NCBI GenBank assembly: GCA_026415395.1
Contig: JAOAHD010000009.1
Location: 1-53,135 of the forward strand
Source: Candidatus Binatia bacterium
Lineage (GTDB): Bacteria > Desulfobacterota > Binatia > HRBIN30
Direction: 5' to 3'
Length of the DNA stretch: 53,135 nucleotides
Part shown: positions 18,099-27,636 of the stretch, piece by piece
Layout: each line of letters starts with the position of its first letter
How positions within the stretch are numbered: the stretch's first letter is position 1
Program-made: the position numbers and the translations under genes
The notes under the pieces: model-generated
What the model was told of the DNA's origin: nothing
Seen by the model: only the letters and a program-made list of their open reading frames with translations
Database searches by the model: none

Positions 18099-20437
18099 GT
18101 TGCCGGGCAGCCACTGAGTGCGGCGTTAACCGCAATGACAATCTCGTCGACCTCAATGGCCCCGTTGGCGCATAGGTCGCCGGCCGCACATTGCGTCACC
18201 GGTAAACGCCCGAGCGCAATGTTCACCATGCGGATGAGTTCATCGATGGTGACCTGACCCCTGCCGTCGCAATCTCCCGGGCAGGGGTTGGGTGTCGGAG
18301 TGGGCCGCGCCGTCGGTGTTCCCGTGAGCGAGGGCGTCGCTGACGGGGTAGCGGTGGGTGGCTCGGTTTCCGTCGGTGTGGCTGTCGGCGACTCGGTGGC
18401 CGTCGGCGTTTTGGTAGCGGTTTCGGTGGCGGTTGGATTGGCAGCCTCAGTGGCCGTCATTGTCGGCGTGTGAGTCTCTGTCGGCACCGGTGTGGGTGTT
18501 TCGGTGTCCGTGGCTGTGGGTGTTGGCGCCGCGGTAGCAGTTTCCGTGGGTGTTTCTGTCGGCGTCAAGACCGGGGTCTGAGTCGGGGTCTCTGTTGGAA
18601 TCGGTGCGGGGCTCTCCGTCGCTGTCTCGCTGGGCGTAGCCGTGGGGCTTTCCGCGGCCGTGGGCGAGTTGGTTGGCGTCTCCGTCGCCGTGGGGCTTTC
18701 TGTCGCTGTCGGGGTTTCGGTAGCCGTTGCGGTCGGTGTTTCCGTTTCCGTGGATGTAGGCGTCGGGGTCGGTGTCTCGGTCTCTGTGGGCGAGGGTGTT
18801 ACCGAGGGCGTGGGGGTCTCGGTGGGTGTTTCCGAGGGTCCTAGTGTTGCAGTTTCAGTCGGAGAAGGAGTGGAAGAGAAGGTAGGCGATGGCGTTTCGC
18901 TCGGGGATGGGGTGGGTGTTTCGGTAGGAGTGGCCGTTTCCGTCGGGGTGGCGGTTTCGGTTGGCGACGGAGTTGCTGTGTCTGTGGGTGAAGGCGTTGC
19001 CGTGGGAGGTTCGGTTGGCGTGGCGGTTGGTGAAGCCGTCCCAGTTGGTGTTGCCGTGGCCGTGGCGGTTTCTGTGGGCGTGCTGGTGTCCGTCGCGGTC
19101 GGAGTTGCTGTTTCAGTGGGGCTTGGGGTTGCCGTGGGCGTGGGCGTGGCCGTGGCCGTAGCCGTAGCCGTTGCTGTGTCGGTCGGTGTGGGGCTGGGAG
19201 TGTCCGTCGCTGTTGCGCTGGGGCTCGGCGTCGGCGTTGCTGTCGGGGTATCCGTTCTCGTGGGGGTTGCAGTTGCAGTCGGAGTGGCCGTGGGCGTGTC
19301 GGTGGCGGTGCTCGTCGCGGTGGGTGTTGCGGTCGCCGATGGAGTGGGCGTGGGCGTTGGCGTGGCGGTTGCCGTGGCGGTGCTCGAAGGGGTAGCCGTG
19401 GGCGTCGGCGTTTCTACCGGAAATTGAATTCGGAGAAGCTGGTTGGAGGACTGCGCGGTGACCCAGAGATTGTCATCCGGCCCGGTGGCCAGTCCGACAG
19501 GTTGCTGCGGCGGAGTGGGCAACGGCGCGAAGGTGAATTGCTCGAAAATCGGCGTGGGCAGCGGGCGCACGCGGCCAAGGGCATTGGCGCTTTGGAGCGT
19601 AAACCACAGGTTGCCGTCTGGGCCGATGGTGATGTTTAGCGGGCCACTGTTGGGAGTGATGGCAACCTCAACAATACTTGCCGGATTCGTGGGATCGATG
19701 CGCGCTACACGCGGGCTCACGCCAGACTCGAGGACCCACAAGAAGCCATCCGGGCCGGTGGTGATGCCGCGCGGGAAACTAAAGAAAGCGGGCAGCGGAA
19801 ACTGCTCGATCGTGAGGGTGTCCGGGTCAATACGGCCAATGCGACTGTCCCCGTACTGGGTGAACCAGAGCTTGGCGTCGGGTCCGAGCGTAATGGAGTG
19901 CGGGCGCGGTTCGCCTCGCGTTGGGTCCGTGGGGACAGCAATCTCCACCGCGGAATATGGTGCCGTTGTCACGATATAGCCGATCTTGTTCTTGGAAAAC
20001 TCGGTGAACCACACGCGGGTGGCGCCGTCCGAAGTGATGTCCATCAAACCCGCGCTGGCAGTGGGGACGGAAATCTCGTCCGTGACCACGCCTGCGGTAG
20101 TCATGCGCGCAATTTTGTTGGCTGCCTGCTCGAGGAACCAAAGCGCGCCATCGGGCCCCACTGTGATTGCCGCCGGACCTGCATTGGCCGTGGGGATTCC
20201 AAAGCTACTCAACGCCCCAGCGGGCGTTGCCCGCCACACTTGGTGCGCCGTCCGCAAGGTGAACCACAAATTCCCGTCCGGCCCGACGGTGATGCCGAGG
20301 GGCCCGGTGTTCGGACCAATACTGTAAGCGGTGGAACTAACCTGACCACCCCATGCGGCAGAGGCGGATGTGACCGATAGAGCGAGCGCTCCCAAAATTC
20401 GCGCAAAAGCTTTCCCGTAGTGTCGTGTCGCTACCAT
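18074..20437 (-). CDS. secreted streptogramin-lyase-like propeller with Thr-Pro stalk and dockerin-like tail
   Basis: 787 residues from ATG 20437, which has GGGGGAG upstream; an upstream in-frame start at 20482 would spoil the signal peptide (about 1-32). Domains: a seven-bladed Vgb-type beta-propeller (about 35-335) with repeated GPDGNLWFT motifs; a Thr-Pro/Ala stalk of about 375 residues (340-715); and a C-terminal module of about 65 residues with two dockerin/EF-hand-like copies ([20 protein letters not shown] and [18 protein letters not shown]) framed by Cys. The propeller fold is shared with virginiamycin B lyase, but antibiotic cleavage cannot be inferred. More likely a secreted binding protein held away from the surface by the stalk. 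Confidence 0.82.
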   Translation of the reverse strand: MVATRHYGKAFARILGALALSVTSASAAWGGQVSSTAYSIGPNTGPLGITVGPDGNLWFTLRTAHQVWRATPAGALSSFGIPTANAGPAAITVGPDGALWFLEQAANKIARMTTAGVVTDEISVPTASAGLMDITSDGATRVWFTEFSKNKIGYIVTTAPYSAVEIAVPTDPTRGEPRPHSITLGPDAKLWFTQYGDSRIGRIDPDTLTIEQFPLPAFFSFPRGITTGPDGFLWVLESGVSPRVARIDPTNPASIVEVAITPNSGPLNITIGPDGNLWFTLQSANALGRVRPLPTPIFEQFTFAPLPTPPQQPVGLATGPDDNLWVTAQSSNQLLRIQFPVETPTPTATPSSTATATATPTPTPTPSATATPTATSTATDTPTATPTATATPTRTDTPTATPTPSPSATATDTPSPTPTDTATATATATATPTPTATPSPTETATPTATDTSTPTETATATATPTGTASPTATPTEPPTATPSPTDTATPSPTETATPTETATPTETPTPSPSETPSPTFSSTPSPTETATLGPSETPTETPTPSVTPSPTETETPTPTPTSTETETPTATATETPTATESPTATETPTNSPTAAESPTATPSETATESPAPIPTETPTQTPVLTPTETPTETATAAPTPTATDTETPTPVPTETHTPTMTATEAANPTATETATKTPTATESPTATPTETEPPTATPSATPSLTGTPTARPTPTPNPCPGDCDGRGQVTIDELIRMVNIALGRLPVTQCAAGDLCANGAIEVDEIVIAVNAALSGCPATYTAPTCE
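18290..19415 (-). repeat. 1.1-kb Thr-Pro stalk low-complexity tract
   Basis: Long degenerate repeat encoding TPT/TAT/TET units on the minus strand. The opposite strand gives a long false VGVAVGVSV-type open frame. Repetition at this scale can cause assembly collapse, so the true length may differ. Confidence 0.88.
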
Positions 20438-20638
20438 CACGCGTGCTCCCCCGGTGACGCCCTTTCCTACCTGCATCAACAACTCTGGTCAACCCTACAA
20501 ACTTGTTTTCCGTCGTTGCTCAATACTCGTCAACCGAGCTTTAGCGAGGCGCGAGCAGGGAGACGTAGCGCCCACGCACTTAAGTGGATAAAAGAGGGCG
20601 ACCAACGTGGCGACTTTCTCAGAGAGGAGCGGAGGACA
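20438..20638. other. divergent intergenic region
   Basis: About 200 bases between the divergent propeller gene and the small exported protein. It is less G+C-rich than its surroundings and should carry both promoters. No clear consensus pair is seen. Confidence 0.35.
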
Positions 20639-21151
20639 ATGGCTATTCTAGTAGCCCAGCGCATCCCGCATCGAACTGCTGCGAGTTTATTGGCCCTGGC
20701 GATCCTGCTTGTCGGAGGCGGGGTGCAAAGTGGTTTCGCAGAGTCAACCCCTGGCGTGAAGCCACCGAAGCAGGAGCGGGGTGGCACACCAGCGCAGGCG
20801 ACCCCCAAGTTGAACGCGAAGCAGCAGCGCATCCTTAAAGCGTTGGTGGGTCGCTGGAAAATCGAAGACGGCGAAGACGAGCTTGAGTTCCGCGCCGACG
20901 GCTCCTTTCTGGGAAAGAGCCACGCGGTGGAGATGACGGCAAGGTACGAAGTGTCCCGCGATGGACAATTGATTATCGACCTCGGCCTTCCCGTCCCGCG
21001 CAAGGCGCAGACTCCCGCTGCTGGAGAGGGAGGGGCGAAGCCCACACCACAAACTCTGCGGGTCGTGCGCGAGGTGCGCTTCGAAGGGAAAAAACTCGTG
21101 CTGCGCGATCGCGAAACTGGCCAAACTTTTCGCTACGTGCGCTTGCCCTGA
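20639..21151 (+). CDS. small exported protein of unknown function
   Basis: 170 residues. ATG 20639 has GGAGG just upstream; the frame is open further upstream but without a start that keeps the signal peptide. Residues 1-34 form a signal peptide (AILLVGGGVQSGFAES). After a Pro/Gln-rich linker comes a small domain beginning LNAKQQRILKALVGRWKIEDGEDELEFRADGSF, which resembles a lipocalin-like or DUF-type beta-barrel start (G-R-W then E-L-E-F), followed by paired beta strands (RVVREVRFEGKKLVLRD). Possibly a periplasmic ligand-binding barrel; no partner is evident. Confidence 0.72.
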   Translation: MAILVAQRIPHRTAASLLALAILLVGGGVQSGFAESTPGVKPPKQERGGTPAQATPKLNAKQQRILKALVGRWKIEDGEDELEFRADGSFLGKSHAVEMTARYEVSRDGQLIIDLGLPVPRKAQTPAAGEGGAKPTPQTLRVVREVRFEGKKLVLRDRETGQTFRYVRLP

Positions 21152-21253
21152 ACGTCCAGGTTGCCGCTCCAAGCCCGAGCGTGATGATGGCAAACCGAAA
21201 GCGAGGAGCACGGCTGCACGGACTCAAGGCGGGGCAGGGGAGAAGCGAAAGCT

Positions 21254-22267
21254 ATGGTCGTGCTGGATGGTGCGCTTGGTGAAGGTGGCGGGCAAATTTT
21301 GCGGACGGCACTGACGTTATCGGTGCTCACCGGCCGCCACTTCCGCATGTTCAACATTCGGGCACGGCGTTCGCGTCCGGGTTTGTTGCGCCAACACCTT
21401 GCTGCAGTGCGGGCTGCCGCAGCGATTAGCGGGGCCGAAACCGACGGCGATGTTCTCGGGTCGCAAGAACTTGTCTTTCGCCCTCAACGGATCCGTGGCG
21501 GCTCGTTCGAGTTCGACGTCGGTTCTGCGGGGAGTGCGACCCTAGTGTTGCAAACCGTGATGATCCCGTTGCTGTGCGCCTCGGAACCGTCGCACGTGGT
21601 TTGCAAAGGGGGAACTCACAACCCCGCGGCTCCGCCCTACGATTTCGTTGCCAGCGTGTACTTGCCTGTGCTGCGGCGCATGGGCGCAAACGTGACGGCA
21701 ACCCTTCAGCGTTACGGGTTTTACCCGCGCGGTGGCGGGCGCTTCACCGTGGAGATCGAGCCCCTCCAGCGCTGGTTGCCATTGGAGCTGACCGAGCGTG
21801 GTGCCTTGCAGGCTGTGTTGGCGCGTGCGCTCGTTGCCGACTTGCCACCCCATATCGCTCACCGGGAACTGCAAGTGGTGCGCGAGATGCTGGGCTGGCG
21901 CCAGCAAGAGTTGGTGACGGAGGTCCTGCCCCCAGGGCAGGGTCCTGGTAACGTCCTGCTTCTCAGTATGGAAGGTGAACACTTGGTGGAAATGGCCGTG
22001 GGCTTCGGCCAAAAGGGCGTGCGTGCCGAAGAAGTGGCCCGCGAAGCGTGTGCAGCAGCGCACCGCTATCTGTCGGCTGGGGTTCCCGTCGGCGTGCATT
22101 TGGCGGACCAGCTCTTGCTCCCGCTCGCGTTGGCTAAGGGCCGCTTTCGTACCCTTGCTCCGTCGAGCCACACGGAGACGAATCGCTTGGTCATTGAGCA
22201 GTTTCTCGACTGCTCGATCCGCTTTGAGCAACGCGGCACTGACGATGTGTTGGTGTCGGTCGGGTGA
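21254..22267 (+). CDS. rtcA: RNA 3'-terminal phosphate cyclase
   Basis: 337 residues, the usual length. RtcA converts an RNA 3'-phosphate to a 2',3'-cyclic phosphate using ATP. The N-terminal signature GALGEGGGQILRTAL and the late HLADQLLLP and SSHTETN motifs are all present. The His in SSHTETN (residue 306) corresponds to the adenylated active-site His near position 309 of the E. coli enzyme. The usual partner RtcB ligase and the sigma54 activator RtcR are not next to it. The stop overlaps an upstream GTG of the helicase frame, suggesting joint transcription. Confidence 0.94.
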   Translation: MVVLDGALGEGGGQILRTALTLSVLTGRHFRMFNIRARRSRPGLLRQHLAAVRAAAAISGAETDGDVLGSQELVFRPQRIRGGSFEFDVGSAGSATLVLQTVMIPLLCASEPSHVVCKGGTHNPAAPPYDFVASVYLPVLRRMGANVTATLQRYGFYPRGGGRFTVEIEPLQRWLPLELTERGALQAVLARALVADLPPHIAHRELQVVREMLGWRQQELVTEVLPPGQGPGNVLLLSMEGEHLVEMAVGFGQKGVRAEEVAREACAAAHRYLSAGVPVGVHLADQLLLPLALAKGRFRTLAPSSHTETNRLVIEQFLDCSIRFEQRGTDDVLVSVG

Positions 22268-22338
22268 GTTCTCCTGCGGGCACGAAGGCGGCCACGGAAG
22301 CGAATGGGTGCGCGTTCGAACGGAGGAAGTCGGCAAAC

Positions 22339-24492
22339 ATGGAGTCTTGGTTAGAACGCCTGAATGAGATGCAGCGCGAGGCCGTGCTGCATCCGGGGGG
22401 ACCGCTGCTGGTGTTGGCAGGGGCGGGTTCGGGGAAGACCCGCACCCTCACCTGCCGAATTGCGCACTTGATCGCCGCTCGCGGGGTGCGCTCGGAGCGC
22501 ATTTTGGCGGTGACCTTCACGAACAAGGCAGCAGCAGAAATGCGCGCCCGCGTGCAGCAATTGGTCGGCGATCATCGTGCTTGGGTAGCGACATTTCATT
22601 CCACTTGCGCCCGGCTGCTGCGATTCGAGGCGCCGCACCTCGGATACCCGCGCGACTTCGTGATTTACGACGAGCAGGACCAACAGCGCTTACTGCGTGA
22701 TTGTTTAACCGAGCTCAAAATCCCAGCCGATCGTTTGCCACCCCAGATCGTCGCTACCATGATCGATCAGTGCAAAAACCGGGGGCTGAGCCCGGCAGAG
22801 TTCGTGCCCTCAACACCGCGGGAAGAGCAGATGCTGGAAGTGTACCGTCTCTACCAACGGCGTTTGTTGGCCAGCGGCGCCATGGATTTTGGCGACCTCC
22901 TTCTGCTCGTGTTGCAGCTCTTCGAAGAGTTCCCGAGCGTGCGCGAGCGCTGGCAAAATCAGTTCGACCATATTTTGGTCGATGAGTACCAGGATACGAA
23001 CGCTGTACAGTACCGCCTCGTGCGGTGCCTCGCGGAGCCGCACCGCAATTTGTGCGTGGTTGGGGACGAGGATCAATCGATCTACCGCTGGCGCGGCGCG
23101 GAAATTCGCAACATTTTGGATTTCGAACGCGACTACCCCGATGCCCGCACCATTTTCCTCGAACAAAACTACCGTTCGACCGCAGCGATCCTGCGGGCTG
23201 CGTCGGCGGTGGTGGCGCACAACGTGCTCCGGAAAGGAAAAACGTTGTGGACCGAAAACCCGCGCGGAGACAAAGTCGCGGTGATCGCTTGCGACAACGA
23301 CCTCGAAGAGGCCGATTGGGTCACGAAGGAAATCCAAAGGTTGCTCCATCAGGGGCGAAAGCTCGGCGACGTCGTGGTGCTGTACCGAACGAACGCGCAG
23401 TCGCGCGTGTTCGAGGAGGCTTTCGTGCGCGCGCGGCTGCCGTACACCATCGTCGGCGGCATGCGCTTCTTTGCCCGCGCGGAGGTCAAGGACGTGCTCG
23501 CCTACCTGCGGCTCATTGTCAACCCGCAGGACAGCGTGGCGGCCAAGCGCATTATCAACACGCCGCCGCGTGGGATTGGCGAGACGACGATAAGGCGGGT
23601 TGCCGCTTTGGAAACCGAGGCTGGTAGTTTTCTGAGCGCGTGCCGCTTGGCGCTTGTGCGCGGTGTGCTGAAACATCAAGCCGCCGAGCGCGTGCAGCGC
23701 TTTGTCGAGTGCGTGGAACGCTGGCGCGAGCAGATGGCATCGCTGCCTTACGCCTCCTTAGCGGCACAGGTGCTGGAAGAGAGCGGTTACCGGCAGTGGC
23801 TCGAACAGCAGCAAAGCGCGGAAGCGGAAGAGCGGTTGCGGAACGTGGAAGAGCTTTTGCGTTCCCTGGAGGAGCATGCGGCGGAGAGCCAATCCCTCGC
23901 CGAGTTTTTGGAGCAGGCGGCACTCGTTGCCGATGTCGATACGTATACGAACGCGGCCGATCGCTTGACCCTCATGACCCTCCACGCGGCCAAGGGGCTG
24001 GAGTTTCCCGTGGTGTTCCTGGTGGGCATGGAAGAGGGGTTGTTTCCGCTGACCCGCCGTAACGACGACGAGGAGGACATCGAAGAAGAACGGCGGCTTT
24101 GTTACGTGGGGATGACCCGCGCCCGCGAAAAGCTGTATCTCACGTACGCCATGCAGCGGCGCCTCTTCGGCAGCGTACAGGAGAACGAGCCGAGCCGCTT
24201 TCTCCGCGAAGTGCCCTTGGAAGTCGTGGACTTCACCGGTGCGAAACACGTGGCGTGGAATTGGGCACGGCGTGCGGCGGCGCGGGATGATCGAGCGCAA
24301 GTATCGACCGAACCGGAGGTGGTGTACGATGAAGGCCTGCGCAAGGGCCAGCGGGTTCGGCACCCGACCTTCGGCATCGGCACCGTGCTGCAAGTCGAAG
24401 GCTGGGGAGATGACCAAAAGGTGGTCGTTTTGTTCCAACGCGCGGGAAGAAAGAAGCTAGTCGTGCGCTTGGCGGGCATGGAACCCGCCTAA
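22339..24492 (+). CDS. PcrA/UvrD-type superfamily 1 DNA helicase
   Basis: 717 residues from ATG 22339, which has GGAGGAAG upstream and gives the standard start MESWLERLNEMQREAV. A GTG at 22264 overlapping rtcA would add 25 residues with no family match. Helicase motifs in order: Walker A AGAGSGKT (27-34), TFTNKAAAEM, DEYQDTN, GDEDQSIYRWRGA, EQNYRST, TLHAAKGLEFPVVF and VGMTRAREKLYL. The C-terminal Tudor-like domain (GQRVRHPTFGIGTVLQVEG...) typical of PcrA is present. It unwinds DNA 3' to 5' in excision repair and replication restart. Confidence 0.93.
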   Translation: MESWLERLNEMQREAVLHPGGPLLVLAGAGSGKTRTLTCRIAHLIAARGVRSERILAVTFTNKAAAEMRARVQQLVGDHRAWVATFHSTCARLLRFEAPHLGYPRDFVIYDEQDQQRLLRDCLTELKIPADRLPPQIVATMIDQCKNRGLSPAEFVPSTPREEQMLEVYRLYQRRLLASGAMDFGDLLLLVLQLFEEFPSVRERWQNQFDHILVDEYQDTNAVQYRLVRCLAEPHRNLCVVGDEDQSIYRWRGAEIRNILDFERDYPDARTIFLEQNYRSTAAILRAASAVVAHNVLRKGKTLWTENPRGDKVAVIACDNDLEEADWVTKEIQRLLHQGRKLGDVVVLYRTNAQSRVFEEAFVRARLPYTIVGGMRFFARAEVKDVLAYLRLIVNPQDSVAAKRIINTPPRGIGETTIRRVAALETEAGSFLSACRLALVRGVLKHQAAERVQRFVECVERWREQMASLPYASLAAQVLEESGYRQWLEQQQSAEAEERLRNVEELLRSLEEHAAESQSLAEFLEQAALVADVDTYTNAADRLTLMTLHAAKGLEFPVVFLVGMEEGLFPLTRRNDDEEDIEEERRLCYVGMTRAREKLYLTYAMQRRLFGSVQENEPSRFLREVPLEVVDFTGAKHVAWNWARRAAARDDRAQVSTEPEVVYDEGLRKGQRVRHPTFGIGTVLQVEGWGDDQKVVVLFQRAGRKKLVVRLAGMEPA

Positions 24493-24692
24493 GAGCAGCA
24501 AAAACCTGCTTGAACTGCGGAAAGCACACCGAGGCCACAGGCAGCTCGCGAGGATCCGAGCTTCATACGGAGGAACAAGCGGCCACCGGCAGCACACATT
24601 GAGGCACGCGCCCAAACATCGCGGTGGGCGATGCACGCTGTCGAGTGGGTTTGCCACCGCTCTGGGAGGCGAAAGCCGCGTCCCACGGTGGC
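24493..24692. other. convergent intergenic region
   Basis: About 200 bases between the convergent helicase gene and the ATPase pseudogene. No gene or strong hairpin seen. Confidence 0.4.
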
Positions 24693-27485
24693 CTACGGGG
24701 CATTTGCGCGGTTGTGAGCGCGCAGCCACTGGAAGCCCAGCTTGCGGAGCTCTTCAAGCGCGAGCATGGCAAAGGGGAACCACGCAACGAACTGCCAATG
24801 TTGCCACGTCAAAGGCGCAAAGCCGAACATGCGGGCCACCGGGAGGACATACACGAACGCCATGCAGCAAAGAATTTCCGCTGCGATGGCGCCCCAAAGA
24901 ATGCGATTGCTGGTCCAGCCTAGCGGCCACACCGTGGCGGTGGCGCTGCGGCAGGCGAACACGTTGCCCACCTGGCACGCCACGATTCCGACGAAGGTCA
25001 TCGTCGTTGCCACAGTGTACGTCTTCGCAAAGTCGTTCAGGTCCAACCCTGGCCGCCAGCCGGCCAACCAGTAGGCGTAAAAATAGGCCAGCATGCTGAG
25101 GGCAGCTTGAATCGGACCGAGCCAACCGTAGGCGCGGAGCAAGATTGGCCAAGACAAAATCCGCTCCGCGCGCGAGCGGGGCGGGCGCTCCATCACGCCT
25201 GGCGGCGGGTTCGCGGCCGAGGGCGAGGGCGGGAAACAGGTCGGTGCCCAAGTCCACAGCTAGGATCTGTGCCACAGGGAGCGGCAGGGGGAGGCCGCCG
25301 GGGACGAACAGCAAGAACGGCACGATCTCGGGGATGTTGCTGGCAGAGATGTACGTGACGAATTTGCGCACGTTGTCGAACACCGCGCGGCCGTATTCGA
25401 TGGCGCTCACGATGGCGGCGAAGTTGTCGTCGGTCAGAATCATGTCGGCCGCTTCGCGAGCAACGTCGGTGCCCGTGGCGCCCATCGCTAAGCCAATTTC
25501 CGCCCCGCGTAGCGCCGGGGCGTCGTTGACGCCGTCACCGGTCACGGCGACGACTTCACCGAGGTGTTGGAATGCTTCGACCAAGCGCGATTTGTGCTGC
25601 GGTGCGGTACGAGCGAACAGCACGTCGCGATGTGCAACGAGCAGATGCTCCAGAGCAGCGGCGCGGTAGTGATCCAATTCGTTGCCGGTTACTACCAGGG
25701 GCTCGACGTCATGCAAGCCAATCTGGCGAGCAATGGCCGTAGCGGTCAGCGGGTCGTCGCCGGTGACCATGCACACGCGAATGCCGGCACGCCTGCACGC
25801 CGCAACCGCCGGCGGCACCTCGGGGCGCGGCTGGTCTTCCAAAGCTACGAAGCCGAGGAAGACCAGGTCGCGTTCCACGGCCTCGGCGCGATACGGTGGC
25901 GCGATGTCTGCGGGGAAGTCGCGCCGGGCCACTGCCAGGACGCGGTAGCCAGTGCGCGCCAGGGCGTCGTGCCGGTCATTGAGGTGGGGGCGGAGTTCTG
26001 TGGTCACGGCCACCAGGCCTTGCAAGGTCTCGGCGAAGGCGCAGCAGCGGCTCACCTCGCTCCAGGCACCCTTGGTGCAAGCGACTACCCGGTCCTCGAG
26101 CTGATGAATCGTGGTCATGCGTTTGCGCACGGAGTCGAATGCCAACTCGGCCACGCGCGGCCACAACGCCAGGCGCTCGGGATCGAGGCCGACTTGTTCG
26201 GCAGCTAGGAGCAGTGCGACCTCGGTCGGATCGCCAACCGGGCAAGGGCGGGCCGTTTGGGCTGCTGGTTGGCGAGAAGTCAAGACTGCAGCACAACGTG
26301 GCACAACGTAAGAGCCCGAACAAACGGTTTGTTCCCTCCGGACCGGCGACGCCCGGCGACAGCGGCTGGAAGCCGTGCTCGCTCCGCTGCGGAGAAGAAG
26401 CGAAGCGAAAACCGCCGTCAGCGAACCACACTTCACAGACCGTCATTTCGTTTTTTGTGAGCGTCCCGGTTTTGTCGGTGAGAATCACAGTGGTGGTGCC
26501 GAGTACCTCGATGGTCGAGAGCCGCTTCACCAGCGTTTTACGCGCAGCCAGCGTGCGTGCTGCAGCGGCAAGCGCAAGGGTGAGCGTCGGAAGGAGCCCT
26601 TCGGGCACGTTGGCGACGAGCATTCCAAGGGCAAAGGCCTGGGCGACACCCAAACCACCCTAGGCCTCGGCGGCCCAAAAGCAGGCAACGCCGAGCGACA
26701 CCGCAACGGTGGCCACGACCCGCACAACGTGCTGCAGCTCCCCTTCGAGAGGACTGGGTCGTTGAGGTTGCTGTTGCGCTAAGCGCGCTAGTTGGCCGAA
26801 CCGCGTAGCGCCATCGGTGGCAAAGACTACCGCCTCGCCTGTGCCACTCATCACGTACGATCCGGCAAACAACAAGTTCGGTGCGGCAAGCCAGGGAAGT
26901 GCCTCGCTCCCGATCGCCTCCGCAGTGCGCGCCACGGGGCGCGATTCCCCGCTCGAGTGGGAGAGATCGACCTTAAGGTCTTGGCAACAAATCAGGCGCG
27001 CATCCGCCGCCACCGCTTCCCCGGGGCGCAAGATTAGAAGGTCGCCAGGCACGATCTCCGCGGCCGAAACGACAAACTCCCGGCCATCGCGGCGCACAAT
27101 CGCTTGCTCCGGCAAGAGTTTTTCCAGTGCGTCGGCCGCACGCTCCGCTGGGTACTCCTGCCAAAAGCTGAACAAGCCGTTGACGACAACGACGGCGACA
27201 ACAGCCGCGGCAAGTTCGGGCGTGGCCGCCAGCCAAGCGAGAACGGCGGCGACCCACAGCATGACGGCAAAGAAGTGCACGAAATTGTTTGCGAGGTGAA
27301 CGTACCACGGGGTGCGGTACGCGAGGAGTCACATTGAGCCCAAATCGCTAGAGGCGGCGCGCGGCCTCGGCGGCAGAGAGACCAAAACGGCTGCTACCGG
27401 GCGCTTGCAACGCCTCGTAGGGCTGTGCACGGCTCCAGCGCGGCAGTTCGCTGTGAGATAAAGAGTAGTTTGTACGCAACGTCAC
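24693..27485 (-). pseudogene. decayed P-type cation-transporting ATPase
   Basis: Translated across frames, this is a complete P2-type ATPase of about 920 residues: N-terminal domain (RFGLSAAEAARRL), actuator SGESRPV, M4 VPEGLLPT, phosphorylation site DKTGTLT, GDPTEVALL, hinge TGDGVNDAPAL and C-terminal membrane helices. PEGLL and DKTGTLT indicate a Ca2+ or Na+/H+-type cation pump. It carries two in-frame TAG stops (27348-27350 and 26660-26662) and three +1 frameshifts: in a G run at about 27309-27312, somewhere in 26245-26330, and in a G run at 25207-25209. Removing one base at the last restores EPPPGVMERPPR. The N-terminal limit (GTG near 27485) is approximate. The gene cannot make a full pump. 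Confidence 0.9.
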
Positions 27486-27636
27486 AGGTCGGCCCGGTGC
27501 GCGCTTTACCGAAATCCGGGACGCCCAGCGAGGTGGGCGGTTGTCTAAGAGCAGCGGCGGACTGCTCTAGCGTGGTTGGCTCGTCGCCAAACGTTGGCGT
27601 GTTTTGGACTTCCGGTGCTTTTGCTACGGACGACCA

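Noticed and set aside
18642-19427. 261-codon plus-strand frame of VGVAVGVSV repeats
   Set aside because: It is the antisense reading of the Thr-Pro stalk of the 18074-20437 gene. Its composition is forced by the repeats and there is no ribosome binding site or export signal.
24693-27485. TAG recoding (for example pyrrolysine) as explanation of the ATPase stops
   Set aside because: TAG ends other genes here (paralog B at 7560), and three frameshifts in the same gene show decay rather than recoding.
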